Positions 51,740-60,689 of a stretch of 64,000 bases of DNA are shown in pieces. Origin of the DNA: Prevotella sp. GTDB taxonomy: Bacteria > Bacillota > Clostridia > Oscillospirales > Ruminococcaceae. The stretch spans positions 1 through 64,000 of the forward strand of contig JAMPIC010000004.1 of NCBI GenBank assembly GCA_023663025.1, read 5' to 3'. A program made the translations under genes and the position numbers. Position 1 is the first letter of the stretch. Each line of letters opens with the position of its first letter. The notes under the pieces are model-generated. The model was not told the DNA's origin. It did no database searches and worked only from the letters and a program-made list of their open reading frames with translations.

Positions 51740-52533
51740 ACTTTCTCGGAACTCTCCCCCATATTTGTGTTTTCCGCAAACTCATTCATGGAAAACTCCG
51801 TCATATGCGCCCAATAACGCTTCGGCATAAAATTCATGCGGCAGCGGGGATTGTACCGCTCCTTAATGGCAACTGCGTTACAGAAGCCTTTCCACAGTTC
51901 GCGGTAACGTTCCTCCTCCGCGCCCGCGGCGGGCATTTCAAAGGAAATATCCTCCAGTATTTCCGCCCTGTGGGAAAGATACGCCAGCGCCATTCGGTGG
52001 GTCTTGTCGTATATCAGAAAATTCTCGTTTCGGAAGCGGTCTGTGAAATGGTCGGCGATCAGCGGCAGAACCTTGTTTTTCGGCTCTATGACCGCCGCAA
52101 GATAGCCGTCGAAATCGGAAAATCGTATAAACTGCTTCATTCGCTGCGCCTCGGTGGTGCAGTGCAGAACGGCTTTGTTCAGTGCGTTCACGGTATCGTC
52201 TGCAAGCATATTTTCTATCCTGCCGCCCATGGAAAATCCCTTTTGCAGATATTTCAAGATCAGCATATCCTTGTCCCCGCCGAAGGTCAGGAAAGCAATC
52301 CTCACCGTTTCCACGGCGCGGGGAGATATTTTTTTCGGAATTGCCGCAGCCACCCGCGCCGCCTTTATCGGATCGGCGGGGACGTCCAGCGTCTCTGCAA
52401 AAGCAAGCTGCTCCTGCGTTCCCGCGCATATCCCGGCGGGAGTTTCACGCCTGACGAAGCTCTCGAAAACGCAGCAAAGAAGTCCGTCGAAGCTGCCGTC
52501 GTATCGGTAGATCACATCTCGCCCGTTAAACAT
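51736..52533 (-). CDS. DUF4130 family putative DNA repair protein (TIGR03915-like)
   Basis: 265 residues. The N-terminal IYRYDGSFDGLLCCVFESF is the hallmark of the TIGR03915 family, and the C-terminal part MKQFIRFSDFDGYLAAVIEPKNKVLPLIADHFTDRF belongs to DUF4130. The family is always found with the radical SAM protein upstream and is thought to act in DNA modification or repair, perhaps as a glycosylase. It overlaps that gene by 22 nt. Its stop codon is provided by the adjacent repeat end. Confidence 0.9.
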   Translation of the reverse strand: MFNGRDVIYRYDGSFDGLLCCVFESFVRRETPAGICAGTQEQLAFAETLDVPADPIKAARVAAAIPKKISPRAVETVRIAFLTFGGDKDMLILKYLQKGFSMGGRIENMLADDTVNALNKAVLHCTTEAQRMKQFIRFSDFDGYLAAVIEPKNKVLPLIADHFTDRFRNENFLIYDKTHRMALAYLSHRAEILEDISFEMPAAGAEEERYRELWKGFCNAVAIKERYNPRCRMNFMPKRYWAHMTEFSMNEFAENTNMGESSEKV

Positions 52534-53858
52534 TTTACGGTATCCTCCACTGTGGGCAGGCTCGGCAGTACGGGAAGCTTCGGCGCGGACTTCTCCGTCT
52601 CAAAGAACGAAAGCTGCTCGAAGCCGCCTTTTTGCTCCAGTTCCTTGACGGCGCTTGCGGACATAAGTTGGCGCATTATCCCCGTCTCGGTGACCACAAG
52701 TCCCTCGGCGCGTTTTCCCGAACAGAGTATGAAATAGTTCGCCCGCTTGAGGACTACGCCCAGCTTCCGCAGGTCGGGATAATCCAGCCTTGTCTGCCGT
52801 CTTGCCGTTACAATTTTCTGCGCGGACTTCACCCCTATCCCCGGCACGCGCAGCAGCGTTTCGTAGGGAGCTTTGTTTATCTCCACGGGAAAGCATTCCG
52901 GGTGGTGCAGCGCCCAGTTGCATTTGGGGTCGAGAAGCGGATTGAATTCCTGATGCCGCTCGTCCAGAATTTCCTCCGCCCTGAAGCCGTAAAACCGCAG
53001 CAGCCAGTCCGCCTGATACAAGCGGTGCTCCCGCAGAAGCGGCACTTTCGTCCCCGCGGGAGGGAGAAGCTTCTGGTCGCCCACGGGAACATACGCCGAG
53101 TAAAAGACCCGTTTCAGACGGTACTTCCCGTACATCGCCTCGGACAGTCTCAAAATTTGGAAATCCGTATCGGGGGTCGCGCCGATTATCATTTGGGTGC
53201 TTTGTCCTGCGGGCGCGAATTGGGGCGCGGACTTGTACCTCACAATTTCGTAGCTGTTCTGCGCTATTTTATTGGTAATATGTCCCATAGGCAGCAGGAT
53301 AGAGCTTTTGGATTTGTCGGGCGCGAGGGCGTTCAGACTTTTCTGCGACGGCAGCTCGATGTTCACGCTTATTCTGTCCGCAAGCGCGCCGAGACGGTTA
53401 ATCAGTTCGGGATCCGCGCCCGGGATAGCCTTTGCGTGAATGTAGCCTTTAAATTGGTATTTGTTCCTTAAAATGGAAACAGCTTCGGTTATCTGCTCGC
53501 AGGTGTAGTCGGGGCTTTGGATAATTCCCGAGCTGAGGAAAAGCCCCTCGATGTAGTTTCGGCGGTAGAAATTTATTGTCAGCTCGGCGATCTCTTCGGG
53601 AGTAAATCTTGCGCGGGGAACGTCGCTGCTGCGGCGGTTCACGCAGTATTTGCAGTCGAAAAGGCAGTAGTTGGTCATAAGAATTTTCAGCAGGGAAATG
53701 CACCGCCCGTCGGCGGCGAAGCTGTGGCACAGTCCGCAGGAGTACGCGCTGCCTATGCCGTCCGACGCGCCGCCACGTCTGTCCACTCCGCTGGAGGTGC
53801 AGGACGCGTCGTATTTGGCGGATTCGCCCAGTATTTTCAGTTTTTCAAACATATCCAC
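52512..53858 (-). CDS. Putative DNA modification/repair radical SAM protein (TIGR03916-like)
   Basis: 448 residues. The radical SAM cluster motif is NYCLFDCKYCVNR (Cys65, 69, 72). N-terminal extra cysteines (C20, C41-x2-C44, C53) could bind another cluster. The C-terminal helix-hairpin-helix LLRVPGIGVKSAQKIV points to DNA binding. The family co-occurs with DUF4130, as here. GTG at 53858 has GGAGG 8 nt upstream; ATG at 53852 is an alternative. The lesion or modification handled is unknown. Confidence 0.92.
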   Translation of the reverse strand: MDMFEKLKILGESAKYDASCTSSGVDRRGGASDGIGSAYSCGLCHSFAADGRCISLLKILMTNYCLFDCKYCVNRRSSDVPRARFTPEEIAELTINFYRRNYIEGLFLSSGIIQSPDYTCEQITEAVSILRNKYQFKGYIHAKAIPGADPELINRLGALADRISVNIELPSQKSLNALAPDKSKSSILLPMGHITNKIAQNSYEIVRYKSAPQFAPAGQSTQMIIGATPDTDFQILRLSEAMYGKYRLKRVFYSAYVPVGDQKLLPPAGTKVPLLREHRLYQADWLLRFYGFRAEEILDERHQEFNPLLDPKCNWALHHPECFPVEINKAPYETLLRVPGIGVKSAQKIVTARRQTRLDYPDLRKLGVVLKRANYFILCSGKRAEGLVVTETGIMRQLMSASAVKELEQKGGFEQLSFFETEKSAPKLPVLPSLPTVEDTVKCLTGEM

Positions 53859-53911
53859 AGCGCAGTCCTCCGATCGTATTTTGAATGAGAAGCGGTACCG
53901 GTATAACCCTG

Positions 53912-55051
53912 TTATTTCGGCGAATAAGCAACCGCGTCGGCTTGAAACAGCAGACCGTCGTGCGCGAACTCGGTCTGAATGGATTTCCGCGCGGGATACT
54001 TGCCGTTAAAGCGTTCCTTGACGACCTTTTCCATTGCGGGAATATCCCAAATGTTTTTGAACAGACAATTTATCTGCACTACGTTTTCAAGGTTCAGACC
54101 GACCGCCGTCAGACGTTTTTCCATTTCGTCAAACGCTCCTCCGATCTGCTGCTCGACTGTTTCGCCCTTGCCGCTTGCGCAGTAATTCAGAAAACAGAAG
54201 TCTCCCGCCCTGACAATCCCCGAATGTGCCCAATCCTCGTTGACGTCGTACCTTTCGATTTTTTTGAACCGATCCGAAAATTCCGTCTCTCTTTTTCGGT
54301 ACTCCGCCGCAAGACCTGCAAGATTTTCAACCGCGCCGCTGTCCCATTGGGTGATCTCATTTTTCACGCGTTCGCAGGGAAACTCGCCGCAAAGTCCGCA
54401 GAACCGTACGCCGTGACTTACGCAGCAGCCGAAAATTTCGCAGCTGCTTTCCTGCTCGGAAAAGCGTCGTTTGCCGCCTGTTTTCAGACAGCCCTCGCAG
54501 GCGTTCCCGAAACGCTCACAGGTGCGGCAGTCCCCGCCGCAGGGGGTTACTTTGCTGAAATCCGTACCCGTTTCCGCGCCTTGTTTAAGCCCGATATAAA
54601 CCCGTATATCGGCGTATTTCGGGTCTGCGCTTCGGTACTCCTCAAAATCGCATACATAGCTTCGTTTTAAGTCCGTACCCCATAATTCCCGCCGCAAATT
54701 TTGCAGGGCGGCAAGCTGTCCGTCGAAATCCATTTCTCCCGTTATTGAAAAAACGGCGTACTTTCCCGCGGGAATTTTTATTGTTTTCATTCCGTCGGGA
54801 AGCTCGGTTTCGTCTGTAGTTTCACAGCCCACGGCGGCGGTGTAATCCCCCTTTTCGTCGGAGGCGTACTCGGTGTAAAGTCCCAGCGCATAGGCGTTTG
54901 CGCGGTTTTTGAGAGCGGGGAAAATTTCTTCGGAATAGAATTTTTGCCAAAGTCCGCCGATAATTTCGCCCATTTCGGGAGACGAGTTGTTAGTCCTCGC
55001 CGTAAGGACGGCGGCGGTTTTTTCTTTCAGCTCGACAATTTCATAATTCAT
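53912..55051 (-). CDS. Three-domain fusion: GyrI-like, DUF3795-like and RidA-like
   Basis: 379 residues. Residues 1-160 are a GyrI-like/effector-binding domain (MNYEIVELKEKTAAVLTARTNN, IPAGKYAVFSITGEM). Residues 165-235 form a Cys-rich DUF3795-like part with about 13 cysteines (PCGGDCRTC, CEGC, CGLCGEFPC). Residues 270-379 resemble the RidA/YjgF fold (DFCFLNYCASGKGETVEQQIGGAFDEMEKRLTAVGLNLENVVQINCLFKN). No DNA-binding domain is present. ATG at 55051 follows GAGGTAATTTT. The combined architecture is unfamiliar; the role may be detection or detoxification of small reactive molecules. Confidence 0.75.
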   Translation of the reverse strand: MNYEIVELKEKTAAVLTARTNNSSPEMGEIIGGLWQKFYSEEIFPALKNRANAYALGLYTEYASDEKGDYTAAVGCETTDETELPDGMKTIKIPAGKYAVFSITGEMDFDGQLAALQNLRRELWGTDLKRSYVCDFEEYRSADPKYADIRVYIGLKQGAETGTDFSKVTPCGGDCRTCERFGNACEGCLKTGGKRRFSEQESSCEIFGCCVSHGVRFCGLCGEFPCERVKNEITQWDSGAVENLAGLAAEYRKRETEFSDRFKKIERYDVNEDWAHSGIVRAGDFCFLNYCASGKGETVEQQIGGAFDEMEKRLTAVGLNLENVVQINCLFKNIWDIPAMEKVVKERFNGKYPARKSIQTEFAHDGLLFQADAVAYSPK

Positions 55052-55093
55052 AAAATTACCTCGTTTCATATTTGATAAATACTATTCCGCAGC

Positions 55094-55144
55094 AACAATT
55101 GTTCTTGTAACAGAATTATACCACGAAACAACTGTTCTTGTAAA
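55094..55144 (-). promoter_or_regulatory. Promoter of the three-domain fusion with two operator boxes
   Basis: On the minus strand TTTACA (55144-55139), 18 nt, TATAAT (55120-55115). Two boxes of the form TTACAAGAACARTTGTT lie at 55143-55127 (overlapping the -35) and 55110-55094 (just beyond the -10), 33 bp apart. They are 16 of 17 identical and contain the AACAATTGTT dyad. Confidence 0.7.
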
Positions 55145-55452
55145 TAGTCAAATCGAACAAATTTTCGTTGTATTTTTGGAACATTTGTGTTTTTGTAAGA
55201 GTATCACATAAATATAAGACCGCGTCCAAAGACTGAACACGGTAAAGAAATTTTTTTTGAAAAAGACTGCGTAAAATTCTGCGCTGCCTTTCCTTTTTGT
55301 CATGCTTTCCGCGGCCGCAATCGCCGTGGAGACCGCAATATTGGGTCACGGGTAAAAACAGCTGACGCTTGTGTTGTATATTGTTCTATTACCAAAATAA
55401 ATTACACATCATCAGCTATTTAAAATCATAATCAAAAAATTTATTATAATAC
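55145..55452. other. AT-rich gap with no convincing gene
   Basis: A minus-strand frame at 55116-55349 has low-complexity composition and no good ribosome binding site, so it is not called. A TTTTTTTT run (55252-55259) and a GCGGCCGC site occur. Nothing else is seen. Confidence 0.4.
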
Positions 55453-55482
55453 TTGACAAAACAGCCAAAATTATGGTATAAT
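55453..55482 (+). promoter_or_regulatory. Promoter of the binding-domain hybrid kinase
   Basis: TTGACA (55453-55458), 18 nt ending TATGG, TATAAT (55477-55482). The ATG is 70 nt further. Confidence 0.8.
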
Positions 55483-55552
55483 TTGAGAGATTATATCAAA
55501 ATATATTTGTTTGCAAAAACACGATTACCGTTCAGTTCCCGGAGGTCCTGTT

Positions 55553-58513
55553 ATGAAAAAGTTTTTATCGCTTATTATCGTTTCCGCTCTTTGCCTGACG
55601 GCAGGGTTCCGCGCTTTTGCGCCGCCTGTTTCCGCCGAAGAAACGGATATTGACCCTGCGTACCAAACCGCCGCAGTCACTGTTCGGGTGGGGTACTATG
55701 ACGATAATGACCCCGAGTTTCAGGACGGTTTTTCCGACGGCGAGAGAAAGTCGGGATACGCCTACGACTACTACCAAATGCTGGCAAGGTTTGCGGGCTG
55801 GAAGTATGAGTACGTCTACGGCAGCAAGGAGGAGATCCTTCAAAAGCTTGCTGACGGAGATATTGACATAATGGCGGGAGCGGACAAGTCGGACGTTTCG
55901 GCGGAAGATCTCGCTTTTTCGGATTTGGATATGGGTCTTGACGACGGCAGGTACTTCGCCGTAAACAAGTCCGATACCGAGCTTCTCGAGCGGCTGAATT
56001 ATGCTATGGAACAGGTGAACGCTGTTTCCCCCACGTTTACCATTGAGCTGTATCAGAAATATTTCGCCCATACGTCGCTTCTTGATTTGACCGAGGAGGA
56101 AAAGGAATGGCTTCGCGGGAAAAATACTCTGACGGTGGGCTATACCCGCTATCATCTGCCGTTTTCGGGGCAGGACGAAGAGGGCAATCCCGTGGGACTT
56201 GCGGGCTTGCTTATACGGCAGCTTGAGGATTTTGCGGACATAGAAGTCGTTCCCGTGTGCTTCGATTATGTGTGGGATATGGAAAATGCGCTGAAAGACC
56301 ATACCATTGATATAGGCTTTCCGATGTATTCGGATAACTGGATCGCCGAGAGCAAGGGCTTGCTCCAAACCGAGCCTGTGGTTACCGACAGAATGATGAT
56401 AGTTTATCACGGCGAGTACACAAGCGATATTACCTCAAAATTGGCTATGCCCAAAATGTCCCTGGGACTGCGGGACTATCTTCCCACCAATTACCCGGAC
56501 GCAGATGTAACGGAATACGATAATTTTCACGATACGTTCGACGCCGTATATAATGACGAGGCGGGCTGCTTTATCGCCTATTCAAGCATAATCCAGCGGC
56601 AGCTCGGCGGTTACGACAAGGCGAACGAGCTTAAAGTAAGCTACCTTGACAAAACCGAGGAGCTTTGTATGCTGGTAGATCAGGACAACACCGTTCTGGC
56701 GGTAATTCTTGACAAGCTGATAAGCCGTATCAGCAGCGAGGAAATAACGAGCACGCTTATGCGGTACGCAAGCATTGAAAATAACGACCCGCCCACCCTT
56801 GCGGAATTTTTCGAGCACTATGCTCTTCTTATTATAGCGGTGCTTACGGTTTTCGTTGCCTTGATTATACTGACTTTCGCGATGTACATAAAAAAATCCC
56901 ACGTCTATGCAAGAGAGCAGGAGCAAATGCAGGCTTCCCTCAAAAAGGCTCTGGATATGGCGGACTCTGCCAACAAAGCAAAGACGAACTTCCTGTCGAG
57001 TATGAGCCACGATATACGCACCCCTATGAACGCCATTGTGGGTATGACAGATATTGCCAAAAGACATATGGACGACAGGGAAAAGCTTGACGACTGCCTT
57101 GACAAGATTACTTTATCCAGCCAGCACCTTTTAACTCTGATAAACGACGTGCTGGACATCTCCAAAATCGAAAGCGGCAAGCTTACCCTTAACCCCATAA
57201 ACTTCTCCCTGCGGCGGACTATGGATAACCTTGTTAATATCGTCCGCCCGATGATAAAGGCGCGGCAGCAGGAATTCGACGTGCGTATACACAATGTGGA
57301 CTGCGAGCTGCTGTTCGGCGACGAGCTGCGGGTCAGCCAGGTGTTTATAAATATTCTCAGCAACGCGGTGAAGTATACTCCCGACTGCGGGAAAATCATA
57401 CTCGACCTCCACGAGGATAGGATTGACGAGCAAACCGTGCGGCTGACATATATTGTCAAGGACAGCGGCATAGGTATGACAAAAGAGTATATGGAGCATA
57501 TGTACGACACCTTCACCCGCGCCGACGACAGCCGCACAAACAAGGTGCAGGGTACGGGTCTGGGACTTGCCATAGTGCGGCAGATGGTTATGCTTATGAA
57601 CGGCACTATCGACTGCGAAAGCGTACCCGAAAAGGGCACGACGTTCACGGTAAAGCTTGACCTGCCCATCGGCGAGGACGACAGCAATGCGTACACCTTG
57701 CCGCCTATAGACGTCCTTTTTGTGGACGACGACGAGGTTTTCCTCACCATTACCGAGGACGCGGTGGAGGAAATGGGCGCGAACGCCGAAACCGCCCGCA
57801 GCGGCGAGGAAGCTGTGGAGCTTGTGCGGAAACGCCACGAGGCGGACAACGACTACAACGTCGCCATAGTGGATTGGAGAATGCCGGGAATGAGCGGCGC
57901 GGAAACCGTCCGCGCCATACGGGACATTGCGGGAGAGGGTACGTCCATAATCCTTGTGAGCGCGTACGACTGGTCGGATATAGAAGAGGACGCCAAAACA
58001 AGCGGCGCGGACGGGTTTATCACCAAGCCGCTGTTCAAGTCCTACTTAGCGGAAAAAATAAGCGCGGCGGTAAACAAGGGCGAGGTCAAGCACGAAACCG
58101 CCATAAGCCGAAACGGCGATTTGAAGGGACTGAACGTCCTTGTAGCCGAGGACAACGACCTTAACTGGGAGGTTATAAGCGAGCTGCTCGGTATGTACGA
58201 AATTACCGCCGATCACGCCGAGAACGGAAAAGAAGCGGTTGCCGCAATGGAGAAAGCGAAAGACGGAGAGTACGACATCATACTGATGGACGTGCAGATG
58301 CCCATTATGAACGGCAGGGAAGCTACTGCGGAAATACGCAAGTCGGCGCGGGAATATGTTAAAAGCATTCCCATAATAGCAATGACTGCGGACGCTTTCG
58401 CCGAGGACATTGCCGCCTGTCTCAGCGCGGGAATGGACGGTCATGTGGCAAAGCCCGTGGATATGGACAAGCTGTGTCAGGAAATAAGACGGGTCATCAA
58501 AGAGAAAAAATAA
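55553..58513 (+). CDS. Hybrid histidine kinase with periplasmic-binding sensor and two receivers
   Basis: 986 residues. A signal peptide (MKKFLSLIIVSALCLTAGFRAFA) leads into two SBP_bac_3-like segments (about 35-165 and 185-395), amino-acid-binding folds outside the cell. A helix (about 425-447) is followed by HisKA SMSHDIRTPMNAIVGM with His486, an ATPase domain (GTGLGLAI) and two receiver domains. The first has DWRMPGMSG (Asp774), the second MDVQMPIMNG (Asp913). This is the BvgS/EvgS-like architecture with an amino-acid or similar ligand. ATG at 55553 follows GGAGGTCCTGTT. No separate response regulator gene is adjacent. Confidence 0.92.
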   Translation: MKKFLSLIIVSALCLTAGFRAFAPPVSAEETDIDPAYQTAAVTVRVGYYDDNDPEFQDGFSDGERKSGYAYDYYQMLARFAGWKYEYVYGSKEEILQKLADGDIDIMAGADKSDVSAEDLAFSDLDMGLDDGRYFAVNKSDTELLERLNYAMEQVNAVSPTFTIELYQKYFAHTSLLDLTEEEKEWLRGKNTLTVGYTRYHLPFSGQDEEGNPVGLAGLLIRQLEDFADIEVVPVCFDYVWDMENALKDHTIDIGFPMYSDNWIAESKGLLQTEPVVTDRMMIVYHGEYTSDITSKLAMPKMSLGLRDYLPTNYPDADVTEYDNFHDTFDAVYNDEAGCFIAYSSIIQRQLGGYDKANELKVSYLDKTEELCMLVDQDNTVLAVILDKLISRISSEEITSTLMRYASIENNDPPTLAEFFEHYALLIIAVLTVFVALIILTFAMYIKKSHVYAREQEQMQASLKKALDMADSANKAKTNFLSSMSHDIRTPMNAIVGMTDIAKRHMDDREKLDDCLDKITLSSQHLLTLINDVLDISKIESGKLTLNPINFSLRRTMDNLVNIVRPMIKARQQEFDVRIHNVDCELLFGDELRVSQVFINILSNAVKYTPDCGKIILDLHEDRIDEQTVRLTYIVKDSGIGMTKEYMEHMYDTFTRADDSRTNKVQGTGLGLAIVRQMVMLMNGTIDCESVPEKGTTFTVKLDLPIGEDDSNAYTLPPIDVLFVDDDEVFLTITEDAVEEMGANAETARSGEEAVELVRKRHEADNDYNVAIVDWRMPGMSGAETVRAIRDIAGEGTSIILVSAYDWSDIEEDAKTSGADGFITKPLFKSYLAEKISAAVNKGEVKHETAISRNGDLKGLNVLVAEDNDLNWEVISELLGMYEITADHAENGKEAVAAMEKAKDGEYDIILMDVQMPIMNGREATAEIRKSAREYVKSIPIIAMTADAFAEDIAACLSAGMDGHVAKPVDMDKLCQEIRRVIKEKK

Positions 58514-58552
58514 GCATTTGAAGATCGGGCGGCACTGCCCGAATGAAAGAAT

Positions 58553-58584
58553 AAACGGCTATGGAACCGAATCCATAGCCGTTT
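58553..58584. terminator. Long hairpin downstream of the kinase and of rplA
   Basis: AAACGGCTATGG (58553-58564) pairs with CCATAGCCGTTT (58573-58584), a 12-bp perfect stem. It could stop transcripts from both sides, although neither side has a long U tract. Confidence 0.6.
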
Positions 58585-58647
58585 AGCATAACACGCCGAT
58601 TGGGCTTTTAACTTTATTTTGCAAAAATTTCCGCAGCACCGTCAGCC

Positions 58648-58752
58648 AAAGACCGAGCCTTTGCCCTTATGGACATACTATGTCAATAAGGGTAATTCAC
58701 TCCCATGGTAACAGCACTTCCGTACCGTTACCTGCCTAAATACACAGTCTTT
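58648..58752 (-). ncRNA. Structured RNA after rplA, possible ribosomal protein L10 leader
   Basis: On the minus strand AAAGAC (58752-58747) pairs with GTCTTT (58653-58648). The enclosed region holds two hairpins, GGTAAC/GTTACC (58732-58707) and CCCTTAT/ATAAGGG around GACAT/ATGTC (58692-58664), giving a three-way junction. Position right after rplA matches where the L10 leader precedes rplJ in Firmicutes. No rplJ follows: the next DNA is antisense to a kinase. The match is by architecture and position only. Confidence 0.4.
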
Positions 58753-58766
58753 TTATATCATTAAAA

Positions 58767-59462
58767 TCAAACGCCGTACTTGATAGTGGAAACGGGAATA
58801 CCAACGCCCATTGTGGAAGCTACCACGCAGGACTTGATATAAGTACCCTTAGCGGCGGCAGGCTTAGCCTTAACGATAGCTTCGAGAAGCGTGTCAAGGT
58901 TCTGGGCAAGCTTTTCCTTGCCGAAGGAAGCCTTTCCGATGGGGCAGTGAATGATGTTCGTCTTGTCGAGACGGTACTCGATCTTACCAGCTTTGGCTTC
59001 GGAAATCGCCTTTGCGATGTCGGGAGCTACCGTGCCCGCCTTGGGGTTAGGCATAAGTCCGCGGGGACCGAGAATTCTCGCCGCCTTGCCCACAACGCCC
59101 ATCATGTCGGGAGAAGCTACGCAAACGTCGAAATCCAGCCAGTTTTCCTTAACGATCTTTTCTACCAAATCAGCGCCGCCTACAAAATCAGCTCCCGCAG
59201 CCTTTGCGTCTGCCTCTTTTTCCTCCTTGCAGAACGCAAGTACGCGAACGTTCTTACCCGTACCATTGGGGAGAACTACCGCGCCTCTTACCTGCTGGTC
59301 GGCGTGACGGGAATCAACGCCCAGACGAACGTGTACCTCGATGGTCTCGTCAAATTTAGCCTTGGCGTTCTTGCAAGCCATATCGAGAGCCTCCTCGGTC
59401 TCATAGAGCTTGCTTCTGTCGATAGCCTTGGCGCTTTCGTTATATTTCTTACCGTGTTTCAT
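58767..59462 (-). CDS. rplA: 50S ribosomal protein L1
   Basis: 231 residues, normal for L1, which binds 23S rRNA at the stalk and can repress its own operon. Matching blocks are GKKYNESAKAIDRSKLY, VHVRLGVDSRHADQQVRGAVVLPNGTGK and PRGLMPNPKAGTV. It lies 86 bp after rplK in the usual order. Unusually, rplJ and rplL do not follow. Confidence 0.97.
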   Translation of the reverse strand: MKHGKKYNESAKAIDRSKLYETEEALDMACKNAKAKFDETIEVHVRLGVDSRHADQQVRGAVVLPNGTGKNVRVLAFCKEEKEADAKAAGADFVGGADLVEKIVKENWLDFDVCVASPDMMGVVGKAARILGPRGLMPNPKAGTVAPDIAKAISEAKAGKIEYRLDKTNIIHCPIGKASFGKEKLAQNLDTLLEAIVKAKPAAAKGTYIKSCVVASTMGVGIPVSTIKYGV

Positions 59463-59548
59463 TATCAGATTTCCTCCTTGTAAGTGGTAAATGTTCCCAT
59501 ATCGGGACTCTTAGCGGAATTATTTCCTCCCACTGAATTTACAGTACG

Positions 59549-59974
59549 TCAGTCAACTACCTCAACGCCCATGGAGCGGCAGGTGCCCGCGATCATGCTC
59601 ATTGCGGATTCAACGCTTGCCGCGTTAAGGTCGGGCATTTTTGTCTCCGCGATCTTTTTGATCTGTTCCTTTGTGATCTTGCCGACCTTGGTCTTGTTGG
59701 GAACTCCCGAGCCGCTCTGAAGATTGATAGCCTTCTTGATGAGAACAGCGGCGGGCGGAGTTTTGGTGATAAAGCTGAACGAACGGTCGGCGTAAACCGT
59801 GATAACGACGGGGATAATGAGACCGATGTCGTTCTTTGTTCTCTCGTTGAATTCTTTTGTAAAAGCCATGATATTAACGCCGTGCTGACCGAGAGCGGGA
59901 CCAACCGGCGGCGCGGGAGTAGCCTTACCCGCCGCGATCTGAAGCTTGATTAAGCCAACTACTTTCTGTGCCAT
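59549..59974 (-). CDS. rplK: 50S ribosomal protein L11
   Basis: 141 residues, the standard length. The N-terminal VVGLIKLQIAAGKATPAPPVGPALGQHGVNIM and the RNA-binding C-terminus (SMIAGTCRSMGVEV) are characteristic. L11 helps form the GTPase centre of the ribosome. ATG at 59974 follows AAAGGA by 10 nt. Confidence 0.97.
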   Translation of the reverse strand: MAQKVVGLIKLQIAAGKATPAPPVGPALGQHGVNIMAFTKEFNERTKNDIGLIIPVVITVYADRSFSFITKTPPAAVLIKKAINLQSGSGVPNKTKVGKITKEQIKKIAETKMPDLNAASVESAMSMIAGTCRSMGVEVVD

Positions 59975-60110
59975 TATAATCATTCCTTTCCGGGTTTTGC
60001 GCTTCCTTTGCGTATCTGTCCGCAAGGGAATACGGACGGCTCACAGGCTGTCCGATAAGAAAACCCATTGCTCCGAAACTGTATCGGAGTTCCGCACTTC
60101 TGTTTCTGTT

Positions 60111-60653
60111 TTAATATTCGTCCGAGGGCGCGACCATAGTGATCTCCAGCTCCGCAGAGGTATCTCTTCCGAACATGGATACCTTTACGTTCACCTTCAT
60201 ATTCTCGGCGTCTATGCTTTCGACCTCTCCTACGATGCCCTCCATGGGACCCGCTGTTATTCTTACCTTGTCGCCCGCCTTGAAGTTAACCTCAACGGAC
60301 GCGGGTTTTGCCTCCATGTCAATGCCCATAGCAGCCGCTTCCTTTTCCGTAAGCGGAATGGGCTTCGATCCGGGACCCACAAATCCCGTACAGCCTCTGG
60401 TATTTCTTACCACATACCATGAATCGTCCGTGAGTATCATCTTTACCAGAACGTATCCGGGAAATATTTTTCTTTCGACCTCGTGCATCTTATTCTTTTC
60501 GTTCATTTCCATGACCCGTTCGGTAGGAACCTGAACTTCCTGAATAAGATCATGGAGCTTACGGTTGTCAACGACCTTCATGATCGTCTGCGCGACCTTA
60601 TTCTCATAACCGGAATAAGTGTGAATGACATACCATTTTGCCGCTTCTGACAT
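60111..60653 (-). CDS. nusG: Transcription termination/antitermination factor NusG
   Basis: 180 residues. The NGN domain begins KWYVIHTYSGYENKVAQTI and continues PGYVLVKMILTDDSWYVVRNTRG. The C-terminal KOW domain has FKAGDKVRITAGPMEGIVGEVESID. It binds RNA polymerase and links it to ribosomes or Rho. AGGGAAGGA, part of a dispersed repeat, serves as ribosome binding site 13 nt upstream. Confidence 0.97.
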   Translation of the reverse strand: MSEAAKWYVIHTYSGYENKVAQTIMKVVDNRKLHDLIQEVQVPTERVMEMNEKNKMHEVERKIFPGYVLVKMILTDDSWYVVRNTRGCTGFVGPGSKPIPLTEKEAAAMGIDMEAKPASVEVNFKAGDKVRITAGPMEGIVGEVESIDAENMKVNVKVSMFGRDTSAELEITMVAPSDEY

Positions 60654-60663
60654 AATTAATGAC

Positions 60664-60689
60664 CATTCCTTCCCTATTAGAGGTTAGAG
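60664..60689 (-). repeat. Ribosome-binding-site-carrying repeat upstream of nusG
   Basis: On the minus strand CTCTAACCTCTAATAGGG then AAGGAATG. A copy with one mismatch lies upstream of atpD (63633-63658). A related unit occurs in the rpmG leader (61378-61400). Further AGAGGTAAGAGG-type units continue to 60711. Confidence 0.8.

Noticed and set aside
55116..55349. 77-codon minus-strand frame in the gap before the binding-domain kinase
   Set aside because: It overlaps the promoter of the fusion gene, lacks a ribosome binding site and has no recognisable homology.
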